From an uncultured Veillonellaceae bacterium (GTDB lineage Bacteria > Bacillota > Negativicutes > Selenomonadales > Selenomonadaceae): 64,000 nt of DNA. The translations under genes were made by a program, and so were the position numbers. The stretch covers positions 57,990-121,989 of the forward strand of contig CACZZN010000004.1 of NCBI GenBank assembly GCA_902785705.1, written 5' to 3'. This document shows, one piece after another, positions 10,184 through 19,664 of this stretch (its first letter is position 1; each line of letters starts with the position of its first letter). Under the pieces are notes generated by a model. The model saw nothing but the letters and a program-made list of their open reading frames with translations. It was not told where the DNA came from and did no database searches.

Positions 10184-11098
10184 GATTTCTCATCTCCGCT
10201 TGATGCAGTTTTCTTCGTTCCATCAGTTCCTCAACCTTCACACCGGTCTGCGTAAATCCGCGTCCCATGACCTCGCTGGCTGACATGATGATCATGAATG
10301 CATGCTCATCAAGCGTATGCGTAATCAGTTTGACCTTCGCAATCTGCGTGAGGCTGACAACCGCAAATACCACGTCCCGCTCCTTGCGCGTAAATGCTCC
10401 CTGCCCATGCAGAAAGGTCACACCACGCCCAAGCTCCATCAGAATGACCTCTGCGATATCCTCCGCCCGGTTGGATACAATCAGAATTGCCTTTCTGCGG
10501 TTGAGTCCCGCAATCACCTTGTCCGTGACGCTCGCATTCACATACATGCAGATCAGCGTGAACATCGCAGGGGCAACGCCGAACAGGAAGCCGGCAATGA
10601 GCATGATCACGCAGTTGAAGGCGAAGATCACGCCCCCCATCTGGAGGGAATAGTATTCTTGACAATGGCGCCGATGATGTCAAAGCCGCCCGTGCTCCCG
10701 TTCATGCGGAACACCATGCCGTAGCCGATACCATTGAACACGCCGCCGAAGATCGCCGCCAGCATCAGATCATGGACAGGCGCATACGCGTTGAGAAAGC
10801 GCGTCATATCCAGACAAGCCGAAAAGATCACCGTTCCCAGCACGACCTCCGCCGTATACGTCCGTCCCAGGGTCCGATAGGCCGCATAGAGAAGCGGGAT
10901 ATTATACACTAGGGTTTGGATGCCGATCGGCAGATCCGCCAGAAAATAAAAGATAATGGCAATGCCCGTCACACCGCCGGTCAACAGATGGGACGGCACC
11001 AGAAAAAGATTGATGGAACAGCTCGCTATCAGGCATCCGATGAAAATCCCCAGATACCGAAGCAGCCGATAACGCCAGACCAAAGCCGTAAGCCGCAT
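10152..11098 (-). pseudogene. YitT/DUF2179-family membrane protein, interrupted by a frameshift
   Basis: Two adjoining minus-strand frames together make one YitT-type protein of about 315 residues. The first (11098-10628) holds the membrane segments, including SINLFLVPSHLLTGGVTGIA and GIGYGMVFRMNGSTGGFDIIG. It runs out after VKNTIPSRWGA. The other frame continues as EYYSLQMGGVIFAFN and ends in the DUF2179 domain (GRGVTFLHGQGAFTRKERDV). Restoring one base around 10660 rejoins ...GAIVK to EYYSLQMGG. It is either a real one-base deletion or a sequencing error. Intact members are multi-pass inner-membrane proteins of uncertain function. Confidence 0.85.
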
Positions 11099-11122
11099 AG
11101 GGAAAAGCCTCCTTCATCCGCC

Positions 11123-11306
11123 TTAGGAACTGGAGGAAAATAAGTTAGTCATATGGTGTAGAACAAATTCTGTCTGGCAAGGAAGCGGGAACGCAGTCGT
11201 AGCGGCGCTACGTCAAGTTTTCGCTGCGTAAGTGCCCTTTGGGGTAACGCAGTCAGGCGGGATTTGGGCAAGCCAGATGGCTAAGTTATTTTTCGACAGT
11301 TCCTTA
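11123..11306. repeat. 184-bp repeat element with terminal inverted repeats
   Basis: The ends are TTAGGAACTG (11123-11132) and CAGTTCCTTA (11297-11306). The arms continue pairing through GAAAATAAGTTAGTCAT against the complement of ATGGCTAAGTTATTTTTC. The centre holds CGCAGTC-GTAGCGGCGCTACGTCAAG (11192-11217), a near palindrome that recurs in variant form at 46021-46046. No ORF of substance is inside. It looks like a small non-autonomous (MITE-like) or structured-RNA repeat. Confidence 0.75.
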
Positions 11307-11342
11307 TTTTACCGTAAAAAAAACACAAAAACAAGACGGAAA

Positions 11343-11366
11343 AAGGACCGCCTTTCGACGGTCCTT
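11343..11366 (-). terminator. Rho-independent terminator of clpB
   Basis: AAGGACCG (11343-11350) and CGGTCCTT (11359-11366) form a perfect 8-bp stem just after the clpB stop. The minus-strand hairpin is followed by TTTCC. Confidence 0.75.
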
Positions 11367-11375
11367 CCCAGTCCT

Positions 11376-13955
11376 TCAGACTTCCCCAAGATTCCGGAAC
11401 GTGAACTTGCCGTCCCCGCATCCGATTTCCACCGTATCCCCTTCCCTCACGGAACCCTTGATGATCTCTTTGGAAAGCGCGGTCTCCACCGCGTGGCTCA
11501 GCAATCGGCGGAGCGGCCTTGCGCCGAAGTTCGGATCGAAGCCCTGATCCGCCAGCGCCTCCAACGCCCCATCCGTCCACGTGAGCGAAATCTTGATCTG
11601 CCTCTGGAGTCTCTGATTCAAGCTTTCCAAGAGGATGGACGCGATGCTCTTGACCTGTTCCTTCGCAAGCGCCTTGAATACAATGATATCATCCACACGG
11701 TTCAGGAACTCCGGGCGGAAATATTCCTTCAGGATATCCTTGACCGCCGCCTGTGCGCTCTCATAATCCTTGTTCAGGATCTCATGGGAGCCGAGATTGC
11801 TCGTCATGATGATGACCGTGTTCTTGAAGTTCACCACACGGCCCTTGCCATCGGTCAGACGTCCGTCATCCAGAATCTGCAGCAGCACGTTGAACACATC
11901 CCGATGTGCCTTCTCGATTTCATCCAGCAGGATCACGCTGTATGGACGGCGGCGCACGGCCTCGGTGAGCTGTCCTCCCTCGTCATAGCCCACATAGCCC
12001 GGAGGCGCGCCGATCAGCCGCGCAACCGAGTGCTTCTCCATGTATTCGCTCATGTCGATGCGGATCATGCTGCGCTCATCATCAAACAACGCCTCTGCCA
12101 AAGTCTTCGCCAACTCGGTCTTGCCGACACCCGTCGGTCCAAGGAAAATAAAGGAACCAATGGGGCGGTTCGGATCCTTGATGCCGGCCCTCGCGCGCAG
12201 GATGGCCTCGCTGACTGCTGTCACGGCTTCATCCTGTCCGACGACGCGCTCATGCATCACATCTTCCAAATGCAGCAGTTTCTCACGCTCGCCCGTAAGC
12301 ATCTTGCTCACCGGGATCCCCGTCCAGCGGCTGACCACCTTTGCGATATCCTCTTCGCCGACCTCCTCCTTCAGAAGCTGGTCTTCCTTCCGCTCCGCAA
12401 TAGACTTTTCCTCTTCCTGCAATTTCTTCTTCAGCTCTGGCAGCTTGCCGTATTTGAGCTCCGAAAGACGATTCAGGTCATAGGCACGTTCCGCGGCCTC
12501 CATTTGACTGTTGACTTCATCAATTTCCTTTTTGATGGCACGCACCCTTACAATCGCGTTCTTCTCATGTTCCCATTTTTCCTGCAGCTGCTTTTCCTCT
12601 GCCTGCAGTTTGGCCTTTTCCGCCGTGATTTCCTGCAGTTTTTCCTCGGAACCTTCATCCGTTTCCTTTTTGAGCGCCTGCTCTTCGATTTCAAGCTGCA
12701 TGATCTTGCGGCGGATCTCATCCAGCGGCGCAGGCATGGACTCTATCTCCGTGCGCAGCTTTGCCGCCGCCTCATCCACCAAATCGATGGCCTTGTCCGG
12801 CAGAAACCGATCCGAAATGTAACGGTCGGAAAGCACCGCCGCGGATACCAGCGCCGCATCGCGGATGCGCACGCCATGATGCACCTCGTAGCGCTCCTTG
12901 AGCCCGCGCAGAATGGAAATGGTGTCCTCCACCGTGGGCTGTCCCACCATGACCGGCTGGAAACGGCGTTCCAGCGCGCTGTCCTTTTCAATGTACTTCC
13001 GGTATTCGTTGAGCGTCGTTGCGCCTATGCAGCGGAGCTCCCCGCGGGCCAGCATCGGTTTCAGCAGATTGCCCGCATCCATCGCGCCCTCTGCCGCGCC
13101 TGCTCCGACGACGGTGTGCACCTCATCGATGAAGAGCAGGATTTGCCCATCGGACTTCACGATCTCATTGAGCACCGCCTTCAGGCGTTCCTCGAACTCC
13201 CCGCGGAATTTTGCCCCTGCCACCAAAGAACCCATGTCCAAAGAGTACAGCGTCTTATGCTTCAGGGATTCCGGCACATCCCCCGCCACAATGCGGCGTG
13301 CAAGACCTTCCACGATGGCAGTCTTGCCCACGCCCGGCTCGCCGATGAGTACCGGATTGTTCTTCGTGCGGCGGGACAGGATCTCAATGGTACGGCGGAT
13401 CTCATCATCACGCCCGATGACAGGATCCAGTTTCCCCCGCTTTGCCGCGGCCGTCAGATCACGTCCGTATTTTTCCAAGGACTTGTAGCCTTCCTCGGGA
13501 TTCTCATTGTTCACATTCTGCTTGCGGTTTTTCTTGATGGAAGACTGGATCCCACTCTTCGTGAGCTTGAACTCGCGGCAAAGGCGCTGCACCTCATCCG
13601 TCCCATCCGTCACGATGGCAAGCAGCAGATGCTCCGTGCTGATATAGTCATCCTGCATGGAGCCGGCGAATTCCTTCGCCTTGCCCAGCACGCGCGCCAT
13701 ATCGATCCCCATGGCCAGACGATCCTGCCCCTTCACCGAAGGAATCCTGCCCAAAATCTTTTCCAGGCTTACCTTCAGCATCGGCAGATCCGTGCCGCAC
13801 TCCTCGAAAATCGTGGCAAGCAGTCCCTCCGGTTCCTTTGCCAAAGCCAGCAGCACATGTGCCGACGTGATCTCCTGATGGTATCGCATCGCCGCTAACT
13901 GCTGTGCCGATTGCAATGCCTCCATTGCCTTTGTCGTATATTTTTCCTCACCCAT
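11376..13955 (-). CDS. clpB: ATP-dependent disaggregase ClpB
   Basis: ClpB is a hexameric AAA+ chaperone that works with DnaK to rescue aggregated proteins. The 859-residue protein has two N-terminal Clp repeats (about 1-145), AAA domain 1 with [13 protein letters not shown] and [11 protein letters not shown], a middle coiled-coil domain (about 400-530) with the heptads [13 protein letters not shown] and [16 protein letters not shown], and AAA domain 2 with [19 protein letters not shown] and [13 protein letters not shown]. The middle domain separates it from ClpA and ClpC. The start ATG has TAGGAGG upstream. It has its own promoter, overlapped by a long palindrome. Confidence 0.97.
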   Translation of the reverse strand: MGEEKYTTKAMEALQSAQQLAAMRYHQEITSAHVLLALAKEPEGLLATIFEECGTDLPMLKVSLEKILGRIPSVKGQDRLAMGIDMARVLGKAKEFAGSMQDDYISTEHLLLAIVTDGTDEVQRLCREFKLTKSGIQSSIKKNRKQNVNNENPEEGYKSLEKYGRDLTAAAKRGKLDPVIGRDDEIRRTIEILSRRTKNNPVLIGEPGVGKTAIVEGLARRIVAGDVPESLKHKTLYSLDMGSLVAGAKFRGEFEERLKAVLNEIVKSDGQILLFIDEVHTVVGAGAAEGAMDAGNLLKPMLARGELRCIGATTLNEYRKYIEKDSALERRFQPVMVGQPTVEDTISILRGLKERYEVHHGVRIRDAALVSAAVLSDRYISDRFLPDKAIDLVDEAAAKLRTEIESMPAPLDEIRRKIMQLEIEEQALKKETDEGSEEKLQEITAEKAKLQAEEKQLQEKWEHEKNAIVRVRAIKKEIDEVNSQMEAAERAYDLNRLSELKYGKLPELKKKLQEEEKSIAERKEDQLLKEEVGEEDIAKVVSRWTGIPVSKMLTGEREKLLHLEDVMHERVVGQDEAVTAVSEAILRARAGIKDPNRPIGSFIFLGPTGVGKTELAKTLAEALFDDERSMIRIDMSEYMEKHSVARLIGAPPGYVGYDEGGQLTEAVRRRPYSVILLDEIEKAHRDVFNVLLQILDDGRLTDGKGRVVNFKNTVIIMTSNLGSHEILNKDYESAQAAVKDILKEYFRPEFLNRVDDIIVFKALAKEQVKSIASILLESLNQRLQRQIKISLTWTDGALEALADQGFDPNFGARPLRRLLSHAVETALSKEIIKGSVREGDTVEIGCGDGKFTFRNLGEV

Positions 13956-14001
13956 GATGCTTTCCTCCTATGCAATCGCTTAATCCCTCTTTCTGACTCC
14001 T

Positions 14002-14029
14002 ATTATAACGCAAAAAGTCAAAAAGTCAA
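14002..14029 (-). promoter_or_regulatory. clpB promoter
   Basis: On the minus strand, TTGACT (14029-14024) and TATAAT (14007-14002) are 16 bp apart, about 45 bp upstream of the clpB start. Confidence 0.75.
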
Positions 14030-14054
14030 ATACTTTCTTTGACTTTTTGACTTT
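14014..14054. promoter_or_regulatory. 17-bp perfect inverted repeat over the clpB -35 region
   Basis: AAAGTCAAAAAGTCAAA (14014-14030) and its exact reverse complement (14038-14054) flank a 7-nt spacer. Each arm is two AGTCAAA units 8 bp apart. The proximal arm contains the clpB -35. The unit resembles half of a CtsR box (GGTCAAA), but the spacing is not that of the usual CtsR operator. It could also end the holA transcript, since it lies just after the holA stop. Confidence 0.6.
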
Positions 14055-14069
14055 ATTTTTTCGCCCTCA

Positions 14070-15149
14070 TCAAGTGTACTGACATAGACGAATCACGGCA
14101 TGTTCCAAAAGCTCCGCGCCCGCCTGCCCTGTCTTCATCTCATAATCTGCATCCGCAAGCTGCAGGAATACCTGCCGCAGCTGCTCATCGGAAAATTTCG
14201 CAGCTGATTTTCCCAGCTTCTCGGCAATAAAGGGATTGAGCTCCAATGGCTTGGCCAATTCCTTCCCCCGGATGCCCTCCGCCATCAGCAGACGAGCCTG
14301 CCAAAGCTGCCGCACGTGCCTCACCAGAAGGCTCAGGATCAACGGCTCATAAGTGCCGTCCGAAAGCTGCCTCTCCAAAAGCCCCAGCGCCTTTCCCGCA
14401 TTTTTCTCGCTGATAGCATCCATAAGCGCAAAAAGGGAAACCTCCGGCAAGCCGGAAAAGACTTCCATAATCTCCCGTTTGCTGATGCGGCGGTCCTTCG
14501 CATAAAGCGCCAGCTTATCGAACTCCTGATCCAGATAGCCAAGGGAAATCTCCTGCATCATGCTCACGGCATTCGCAAAGTAAGCGTACGCCTCTCGGTC
14601 AAGCTCCCGATTCATCGACTGCAGCTTCCCCTGCAGCCAGTCATTGATATTCCACGCGCGCACAGGCTCGGCTTCCAATACTGCCCCTGCCTTCTCCACG
14701 GCCTTATACAGCTTCTTGCGCTTATCCGCCTTGCTGCTTGTCACAAAGATAAGATAGCTGTCGTCCGGCATATCGGAAAGCAATGCCACGAGCCGGTCCA
14801 ATTTCTTGTCCTGCGGGCTCTTTCCCTTTTTCTTGCCATCCGCCCCATCTGCTTCATCCGATTTTTTCTCGCGAAACAGGGTCGTATTTTCCAACAGGAC
14901 TACATTTTTATCCGAAAAAAAGGGCGCGGTCTCCACTGTCCCGATCAATTCGTCCAGATCCATCTCATGGGACACACGCAAAAGAGCCCCGTCCCTGCTG
15001 CCTTCTTCCGGAAACAGCAGTTCCAGGATGCGCTCCTTCGCCTTGTCGATATAGTACCGCTCCGCCCCGCTCAGGAGGTAGACATGCTTCAAGGGGCCTT
15101 TCCGAAGCGCCCCCATGAATTCGTTGAATTTCAAGCCAAAACCTCCCAT
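14070..15149 (-). CDS. holA: DNA polymerase III delta subunit
   Basis: HolA is the clamp-loader subunit that opens the beta clamp. The 359-residue length is typical. The N-terminal region has the family pattern (LKHVYLLSGAERYYIDKAKERI, then FFSDKNVVLLENT), and the C-terminus has the helical clamp-loader domain (LILSLLVRHVRQLWQARLL). The walker-like site is degenerate, as is normal for delta. It has its own promoter upstream. Confidence 0.9.
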   Translation of the reverse strand: MGGFGLKFNEFMGALRKGPLKHVYLLSGAERYYIDKAKERILELLFPEEGSRDGALLRVSHEMDLDELIGTVETAPFFSDKNVVLLENTTLFREKKSDEADGADGKKKGKSPQDKKLDRLVALLSDMPDDSYLIFVTSSKADKRKKLYKAVEKAGAVLEAEPVRAWNINDWLQGKLQSMNRELDREAYAYFANAVSMMQEISLGYLDQEFDKLALYAKDRRISKREIMEVFSGLPEVSLFALMDAISEKNAGKALGLLERQLSDGTYEPLILSLLVRHVRQLWQARLLMAEGIRGKELAKPLELNPFIAEKLGKSAAKFSDEQLRQVFLQLADADYEMKTGQAGAELLEHAVIRLCQYT

Positions 15150-15211
15150 GAACTGCCCCGGATACCATCATCGCAAGCCATCCCTGCGGCAAATCGTTTT
15201 CTCTTCCCCAC

Positions 15212-15240
15212 ATTATACCCTCCCCACCGGAAAACAGCAA
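15212..15240 (-). promoter_or_regulatory. Promoter of holA
   Basis: On the minus strand, TTGCTG (15240-15235) and TATAAT (15217-15212) are 17 bp apart, upstream of the holA start. Confidence 0.6.
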
Positions 15241-15261
15241 CGGCATGTATCCAAAAACAAA

Positions 15262-15285
15262 CAGGACATGATCGCTCATATCCTG
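15262..15285 (-). terminator. Terminator after the activase-like gene
   Basis: CAGGACATG (15262-15270) and CATATCCTG (15277-15285) form a near-perfect 9-bp stem. On the minus strand it is followed by TTTGTTTTTGG. Confidence 0.7.
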
Positions 15286-15310
15286 CTTGTCAAAATACAC
15301 AATTTAATTT

Positions 15311-18300
15311 TCACTCATCCATCGCTGCCACATGAGGAGTTTTCTGTGGGCCCCGTTCCTTTGCCACCGCCAGCATGAGCTTGATGCGGTTGAGCTGATT
15401 GACCTCGCTGGAGCCCGCATCACAGTCGATGGCCACGAAATTCGCCCCTGCATAGCTCTTGCGGAGCTCATGCAGCACGCCTTTGCCCGTGATATGGTTC
15501 GGCAGACAGCCAAAGGGCTGCAGACAAATGACATTCGGCACATCCTCCTCAATGAGCTTCACCATCTCACCTGTGAGGAACCATCCCTCGCCTGCCATGT
15601 TGCCGACGCTCACATGACGGGAAGCCAGCGCAGCTATCTCCTCAATGCTGTGAGGCGCACGGAAATGGCGGCTCGCCTGAAGCGCTTTCTTCATGGGACG
15701 GCGGAAGAATTCCAGAATGTGGATAAAGATCTGCGAGAAGAACGCGTCCTTCCGCGTGCCGTCCAAAAGCTTGCGCTTGGCAATGGCATCATAGGCCGTA
15801 TACAGGAAGAAGTCCACCAAATCCGGCATGACAACCTCAGCGCCCTCCTTCATGAGCACGCGCTCAATGTCATTGTTCGCCACGGGATGATATTTCACAA
15901 GAATCTCGCCCACAATGCCTACCTTCGGCTTCCAAAGCGTCTCATCAATCGGAAGATGATCGAATTCCTTGACGATGGCCTTGAGATTCTTGCGGAATTT
16001 CAGATAATTCCCCTCCGCAATCTCCTCCTTCGCCTTTTCCATCCATTTGTCGTAGAGCTTCTGCGTGCTTCCCTTCGTGATCTCATAGGGCATCATACGG
16101 TTCTTCACATTCATCAGCAGATCGCCGTAGACCGCTGCCTTAATGGCGTCCTTGAGGCAGTCGCGTGTAAGCTCAAAGGAATCTGTCTCATCCGGCAGAC
16201 CATAGCATGCAAAGACCGGCACCTGCCCGAAACCCGCATATTTCAAAGCCTGCCGCAGAACGCTCATATAGTTCGTCGCACGGCACGCTCCGCAGGTTTG
16301 GAACAAGACAATGGAAGTATGGTCGGGATCGCACTCGCGCGACTGCAGTGCGGACAAAAGCTGCCCGATTACCACAATCGCCGGGTAGCACATATCATTG
16401 TTCACATAGCGCAAGCCAAGGTCAATCGCGGCCCTGTCCGGCATGCGCGGGATCACAAGATTATAGCCGTATTTGCGGATGGCTGTAGTCAGCAGCTCAA
16501 AGTGAATGGGCGCCATTTGCGGCGCAAGGATCGTATGCGTAGCCTTGCACTCTGCGGTAAAGCGCGGACGGCTGATCACAGGCTGCTTCCGATAGGGCAT
16601 CGGCTGACGGCGCGCCAAAGCTGCCATCAGAGAGCGCAGGCGGATGCGCGCCGCGCCCAGATTCGACACCTCATCCAGCTTGATCATCGTATAGATGCGC
16701 TTATGACGCTCCAGAATATCCTTGACCTGCTCCGTCGTGATCGCATCCAGCCCACAGCCAAAGGAGCTGAGCTGTATCAAAGTGATGTTCGGATGCTCGC
16801 ACACGAACTGTGCCGCATGATAGAGCCGCGCATGATAGCTCCACTGATTCACAATATGCAGTCCATGCTCCTGCACAGGCAGATGATAGACCGCGTCTTC
16901 CGAAAGGATCGGCAGATGATAGGACTGGATCATTTCCGGGATGCCATGATGGATTTCCGGATCGATATGGTAGGGACGTCCCGCCAGAAGAATCGCATGC
17001 TCGCCCGTTTCCTCAAGGCGCTTCAGGATCTGTTCGCCGTAGCTGCGCACGTCCTCGCGATAATGCTCCAACTCCTGATAGGCAGCCTCTGCCGCAGATG
17101 CAATCTCCGACTTTGCAATGCCTTCCTCCCGCAGTTCCTCGGCCAGCCGCGCTGTCATGCGCTTCTTGTCGCTGATGGGCAGGAAGGGCTGCAGGAACTT
17201 GATATGCTTTTCCTTCAAAATATCCATGTTGCTGCGGATATTTTCCGCATAGGACGCCACAATAGGACAATTATAGTGATTATCCGATGCATGCTCCGCA
17301 TCCGGCATATTATACGGCTCGCAGGGGTAGAAAATCTTGTCCACGCCCTGCTCCACCAAATCCATGATATGCCCATGGGCAAGCTTCGCGGGATAGCACA
17401 GGGAATCCGACGGCACAGTCGCCATGCCTTTATAGTAGAGTTTTGCACTGGACTTTCCCGAGAGAACCACACGATAGCCAAGGGACGTAAAGAAAGTGAA
17501 CCAAAACGGATAATCTTCGTACATATTGAGCGTGCGCGGGATCCCGATGGTGCCGCGCTTTGCCTGCTCCAAGGGCCGGTAGTGCCCGAATACGCGCTCA
17601 TACTTATAGGCATAGATATTCGGCACATCCGCAGAGGTACCCGCCTTCCCACCGATGCCGCGCTCACAGCGGTTGCCCGTGAAATACTTGCCTCCGTCCG
17701 GGAACTGCTGCATCGTTATGAGGCACTTGTTTCCGCACCCATTGCAACGGTAGGAGCGCGTCTTCACATCAAAATCCGCCAATTCCGCCGCAGAAAGGAC
17801 GGCCGACCGGCTGCTGCCCGCTTCCAACGCAAGGATAGCCGCACCATAGGCTCCCATGAGTCCGGCGATGTCGGGGCGGATGACCTCCCGATGCAAGAGC
17901 TTTTCCATGGAGCGCACCACAGCGTCATTGTAGAATGTGCCGCCCTGCACCACAATATGATCGCCCAAGGAAGCTACATCCTTGAGCTGCATGACCTTGA
18001 ACAGCGCGTTTTTGATGACGGAAAGCGCAATGCCTGCAGAGATGTCCCCCACCTCGGCACCCTCTTTCTGCGCCTGCTTCACCTTGGAATTCATGAACAC
18101 CGTGCAGCGCGTACCAAGGTCTACAGGCGCCTTGGACGTGAGGGCCTTGCGGGCGAACTCCGCCGCCGTCATGTGAAGCCCCTGCGCAAAGTTCTCGATA
18201 AAGGATCCGCAGCCCGCAGAGCATGCCTCATTGAGTGTGATATTGCCAATCGTGCCATCCTGCACGAAGAAGCATTTCATATCCTGCCCGCCAATATCCA

Positions 18301-19555
18301 GCACAAACGTAACCTCGGGGCAGAATTCCTGCGCCGCCCTAAGATGTGCAAAGGTTTCCACCTCTCCGCCATCCGCATGAAGCGCCGCTTTCACGATGGC
18401 CTCGCCATAGCCGGTGGTATAGACACCCGCGATATGTGCTGCTGCAGGAAGCGCCTGATACAGCTCCCGCATTTCCTTCACAACGGTCTTCAAGGGCGAG
18501 CCCTGATTGCTGCCATAAGATGTATAGAGCAGTTCTTTCTCCTGCCCGATCACTGCGATCTTGGTTGTCGTGGAACCCGCATCGATACCGATGTAGACCG
18601 GACCGGCGTAGGTCGCAAAATCTCCGCGTTTTACCCTGTTCCTGTCATGCCGCGCACGGAATGCCTCGTAGTCTGCCGCATCCTCAAACAGCGTGAAATC
18701 CGCCTTGCGCGTTTCCGCGGCAGCCGCCTCCCTCGCACGCTCCATGCTGCTCTCCAGGTCGCCAACGCAGATTTCCCTGGATTCCTCGGAAAGCGCCGCA
18801 CCCATTGCAACAAAGTAATTGCCGTTGTCCACCTTCACCACATGCTCGTCATCCAGCTTTAATGTCTCGATGAAACGCTTGCGCAGCTCCGGCAGGAAAT
18901 GCAGCGGCCCCCCCAAGAATGCCACACGGCCTCCGATGGGACGCCCCTGCGCCAAGTTCCCAATGGTCTGGTTCACCACCGCCTGCAGCACGGAAAGCGC
19001 AATATCCGCCTTTTCCGCACCGTCATTCATGAGCGCCTGGATATCCGTCTTGGCAAACACGCCGCAGCGGGATGCGATGGTATAAATCTGTTTTCCCTTT
19101 TCCGCCAATGCATTCAGCCCCGGCGCATCCGTCGAGAGCAGCGATGCCATATGATCGATGAAGGAGCCCGTTCCGCCTGCGCAGACACCGTTCATGCGCT
19201 GCTCCGGCGCATCCCCGAAATACGTGATCTTTGCATCCTCGCCGCCCAGTTCCACCACGGTATCCGTCCAAGGAATCATCTGCTTCACCGCAGACGCGCA
19301 TGCAATGACCTCCTGCACAAAGGGCAACCCGATACGCTGTGCAATGCCCATACCCGCAGAGCCGGTGAGCGCAAAGGTAAAGCTCTGCTCGCCCACAATC
19401 CGCTTCAATGTCTCCAGATTCGCAGAGAGCGCCGCTCCGATCTCAGAAAAATGCCTTGCATAATTCTGATAGACCAGTTTCTTCTCCTGATCCAAAACAA
19501 CCAGCTTGATGGTCGTGGAACCAATATCGATTCCAACGTTCCATATTGAGTTCAT
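15311..19555 (-). CDS. Giant acyl-CoA dehydratase activase-like protein (two BadF/BcrD ATPase domains + DUF2229 + HgdB-like region)
   Basis: A 1,414-residue cytosolic protein. The N-terminal ATPase domain (about 1-270) begins MNSIWNVGIDIGSTTIKLVV and has an FALTGSAGMG loop. A second ATPase domain (about 310-590) has YIGIDAGSTTTKIAV, LDIGGQDMK and NEACSAGCGSFIENFA, whose cysteine matches the 4Fe-4S ligands of HgdC-type activators. Next come a CNGCGNKC cysteine cluster and a DUF2229 region, then a C-terminal HgdB-like part with SSFGCGLDA and FQTCGACRATNY. The start at 19555 is set by AGGTGG seven bases upstream. The classic activator drives ATP-dependent electron transfer to 2-hydroxyacyl-CoA dehydratase. 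The substrate of this fused form is not known to me, and no dehydratase subunits are nearby. Confidence 0.88.
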   Translation of the reverse strand: MNSIWNVGIDIGSTTIKLVVLDQEKKLVYQNYARHFSEIGAALSANLETLKRIVGEQSFTFALTGSAGMGIAQRIGLPFVQEVIACASAVKQMIPWTDTVVELGGEDAKITYFGDAPEQRMNGVCAGGTGSFIDHMASLLSTDAPGLNALAEKGKQIYTIASRCGVFAKTDIQALMNDGAEKADIALSVLQAVVNQTIGNLAQGRPIGGRVAFLGGPLHFLPELRKRFIETLKLDDEHVVKVDNGNYFVAMGAALSEESREICVGDLESSMERAREAAAAETRKADFTLFEDAADYEAFRARHDRNRVKRGDFATYAGPVYIGIDAGSTTTKIAVIGQEKELLYTSYGSNQGSPLKTVVKEMRELYQALPAAAHIAGVYTTGYGEAIVKAALHADGGEVETFAHLRAAQEFCPEVTFVLDIGGQDMKCFFVQDGTIGNITLNEACSAGCGSFIENFAQGLHMTAAEFARKALTSKAPVDLGTRCTVFMNSKVKQAQKEGAEVGDISAGIALSVIKNALFKVMQLKDVASLGDHIVVQGGTFYNDAVVRSMEKLLHREVIRPDIAGLMGAYGAAILALEAGSSRSAVLSAAELADFDVKTRSYRCNGCGNKCLITMQQFPDGGKYFTGNRCERGIGGKAGTSADVPNIYAYKYERVFGHYRPLEQAKRGTIGIPRTLNMYEDYPFWFTFFTSLGYRVVLSGKSSAKLYYKGMATVPSDSLCYPAKLAHGHIMDLVEQGVDKIFYPCEPYNMPDAEHASDNHYNCPIVASYAENIRSNMDILKEKHIKFLQPFLPISDKKRMTARLAEELREEGIAKSEIASAAEAAYQELEHYREDVRSYGEQILKRLEETGEHAILLAGRPYHIDPEIHHGIPEMIQSYHLPILSEDAVYHLPVQEHGLHIVNQWSYHARLYHAAQFVCEHPNITLIQLSSFGCGLDAITTEQVKDILERHKRIYTMIKLDEVSNLGAARIRLRSLMAALARRQPMPYRKQPVISRPRFTAECKATHTILAPQMAPIHFELLTTAIRKYGYNLVIPRMPDRAAIDLGLRYVNNDMCYPAIVVIGQLLSALQSRECDPDHTSIVLFQTCGACRATNYMSVLRQALKYAGFGQVPVFACYGLPDETDSFELTRDCLKDAIKAAVYGDLLMNVKNRMMPYEITKGSTQKLYDKWMEKAKEEIAEGNYLKFRKNLKAIVKEFDHLPIDETLWKPKVGIVGEILVKYHPVANNDIERVLMKEGAEVVMPDLVDFFLYTAYDAIAKRKLLDGTRKDAFFSQIFIHILEFFRRPMKKALQASRHFRAPHSIEEIAALASRHVSVGNMAGEGWFLTGEMVKLIEEDVPNVICLQPFGCLPNHITGKGVLHELRKSYAGANFVAIDCDAGSSEVNQLNRIKLMLAVAKERGPQKTPHVAAMDE

Positions 19556-19664
19556 TTTCGCACCACCTGGTATAAAATTAAAATTGCCTTTCACAGGCTT
19601 CCTATTATTTTATCGCAACTCTAATGTTCACGCAAGGATTTTGGGGAAAATCATCAAAACTCCG

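Noticed and set aside
11232..13898. 888-codon plus-strand open frame
   Set aside because: It is the antisense of clpB, with no family pattern and composition typical of a shadow frame in GC-rich DNA.
14014..14054. Standard CtsR operator at clpB
   Set aside because: The repeat unit is similar to the CtsR heptad, but the 8-bp period and inverted layout do not match the usual direct repeat, so it is reported only as CtsR-like.
15332..18862. 1,176-codon plus-strand open frame
   Set aside because: Antisense shadow of the activase-like gene, whose motifs are clear on the minus strand.
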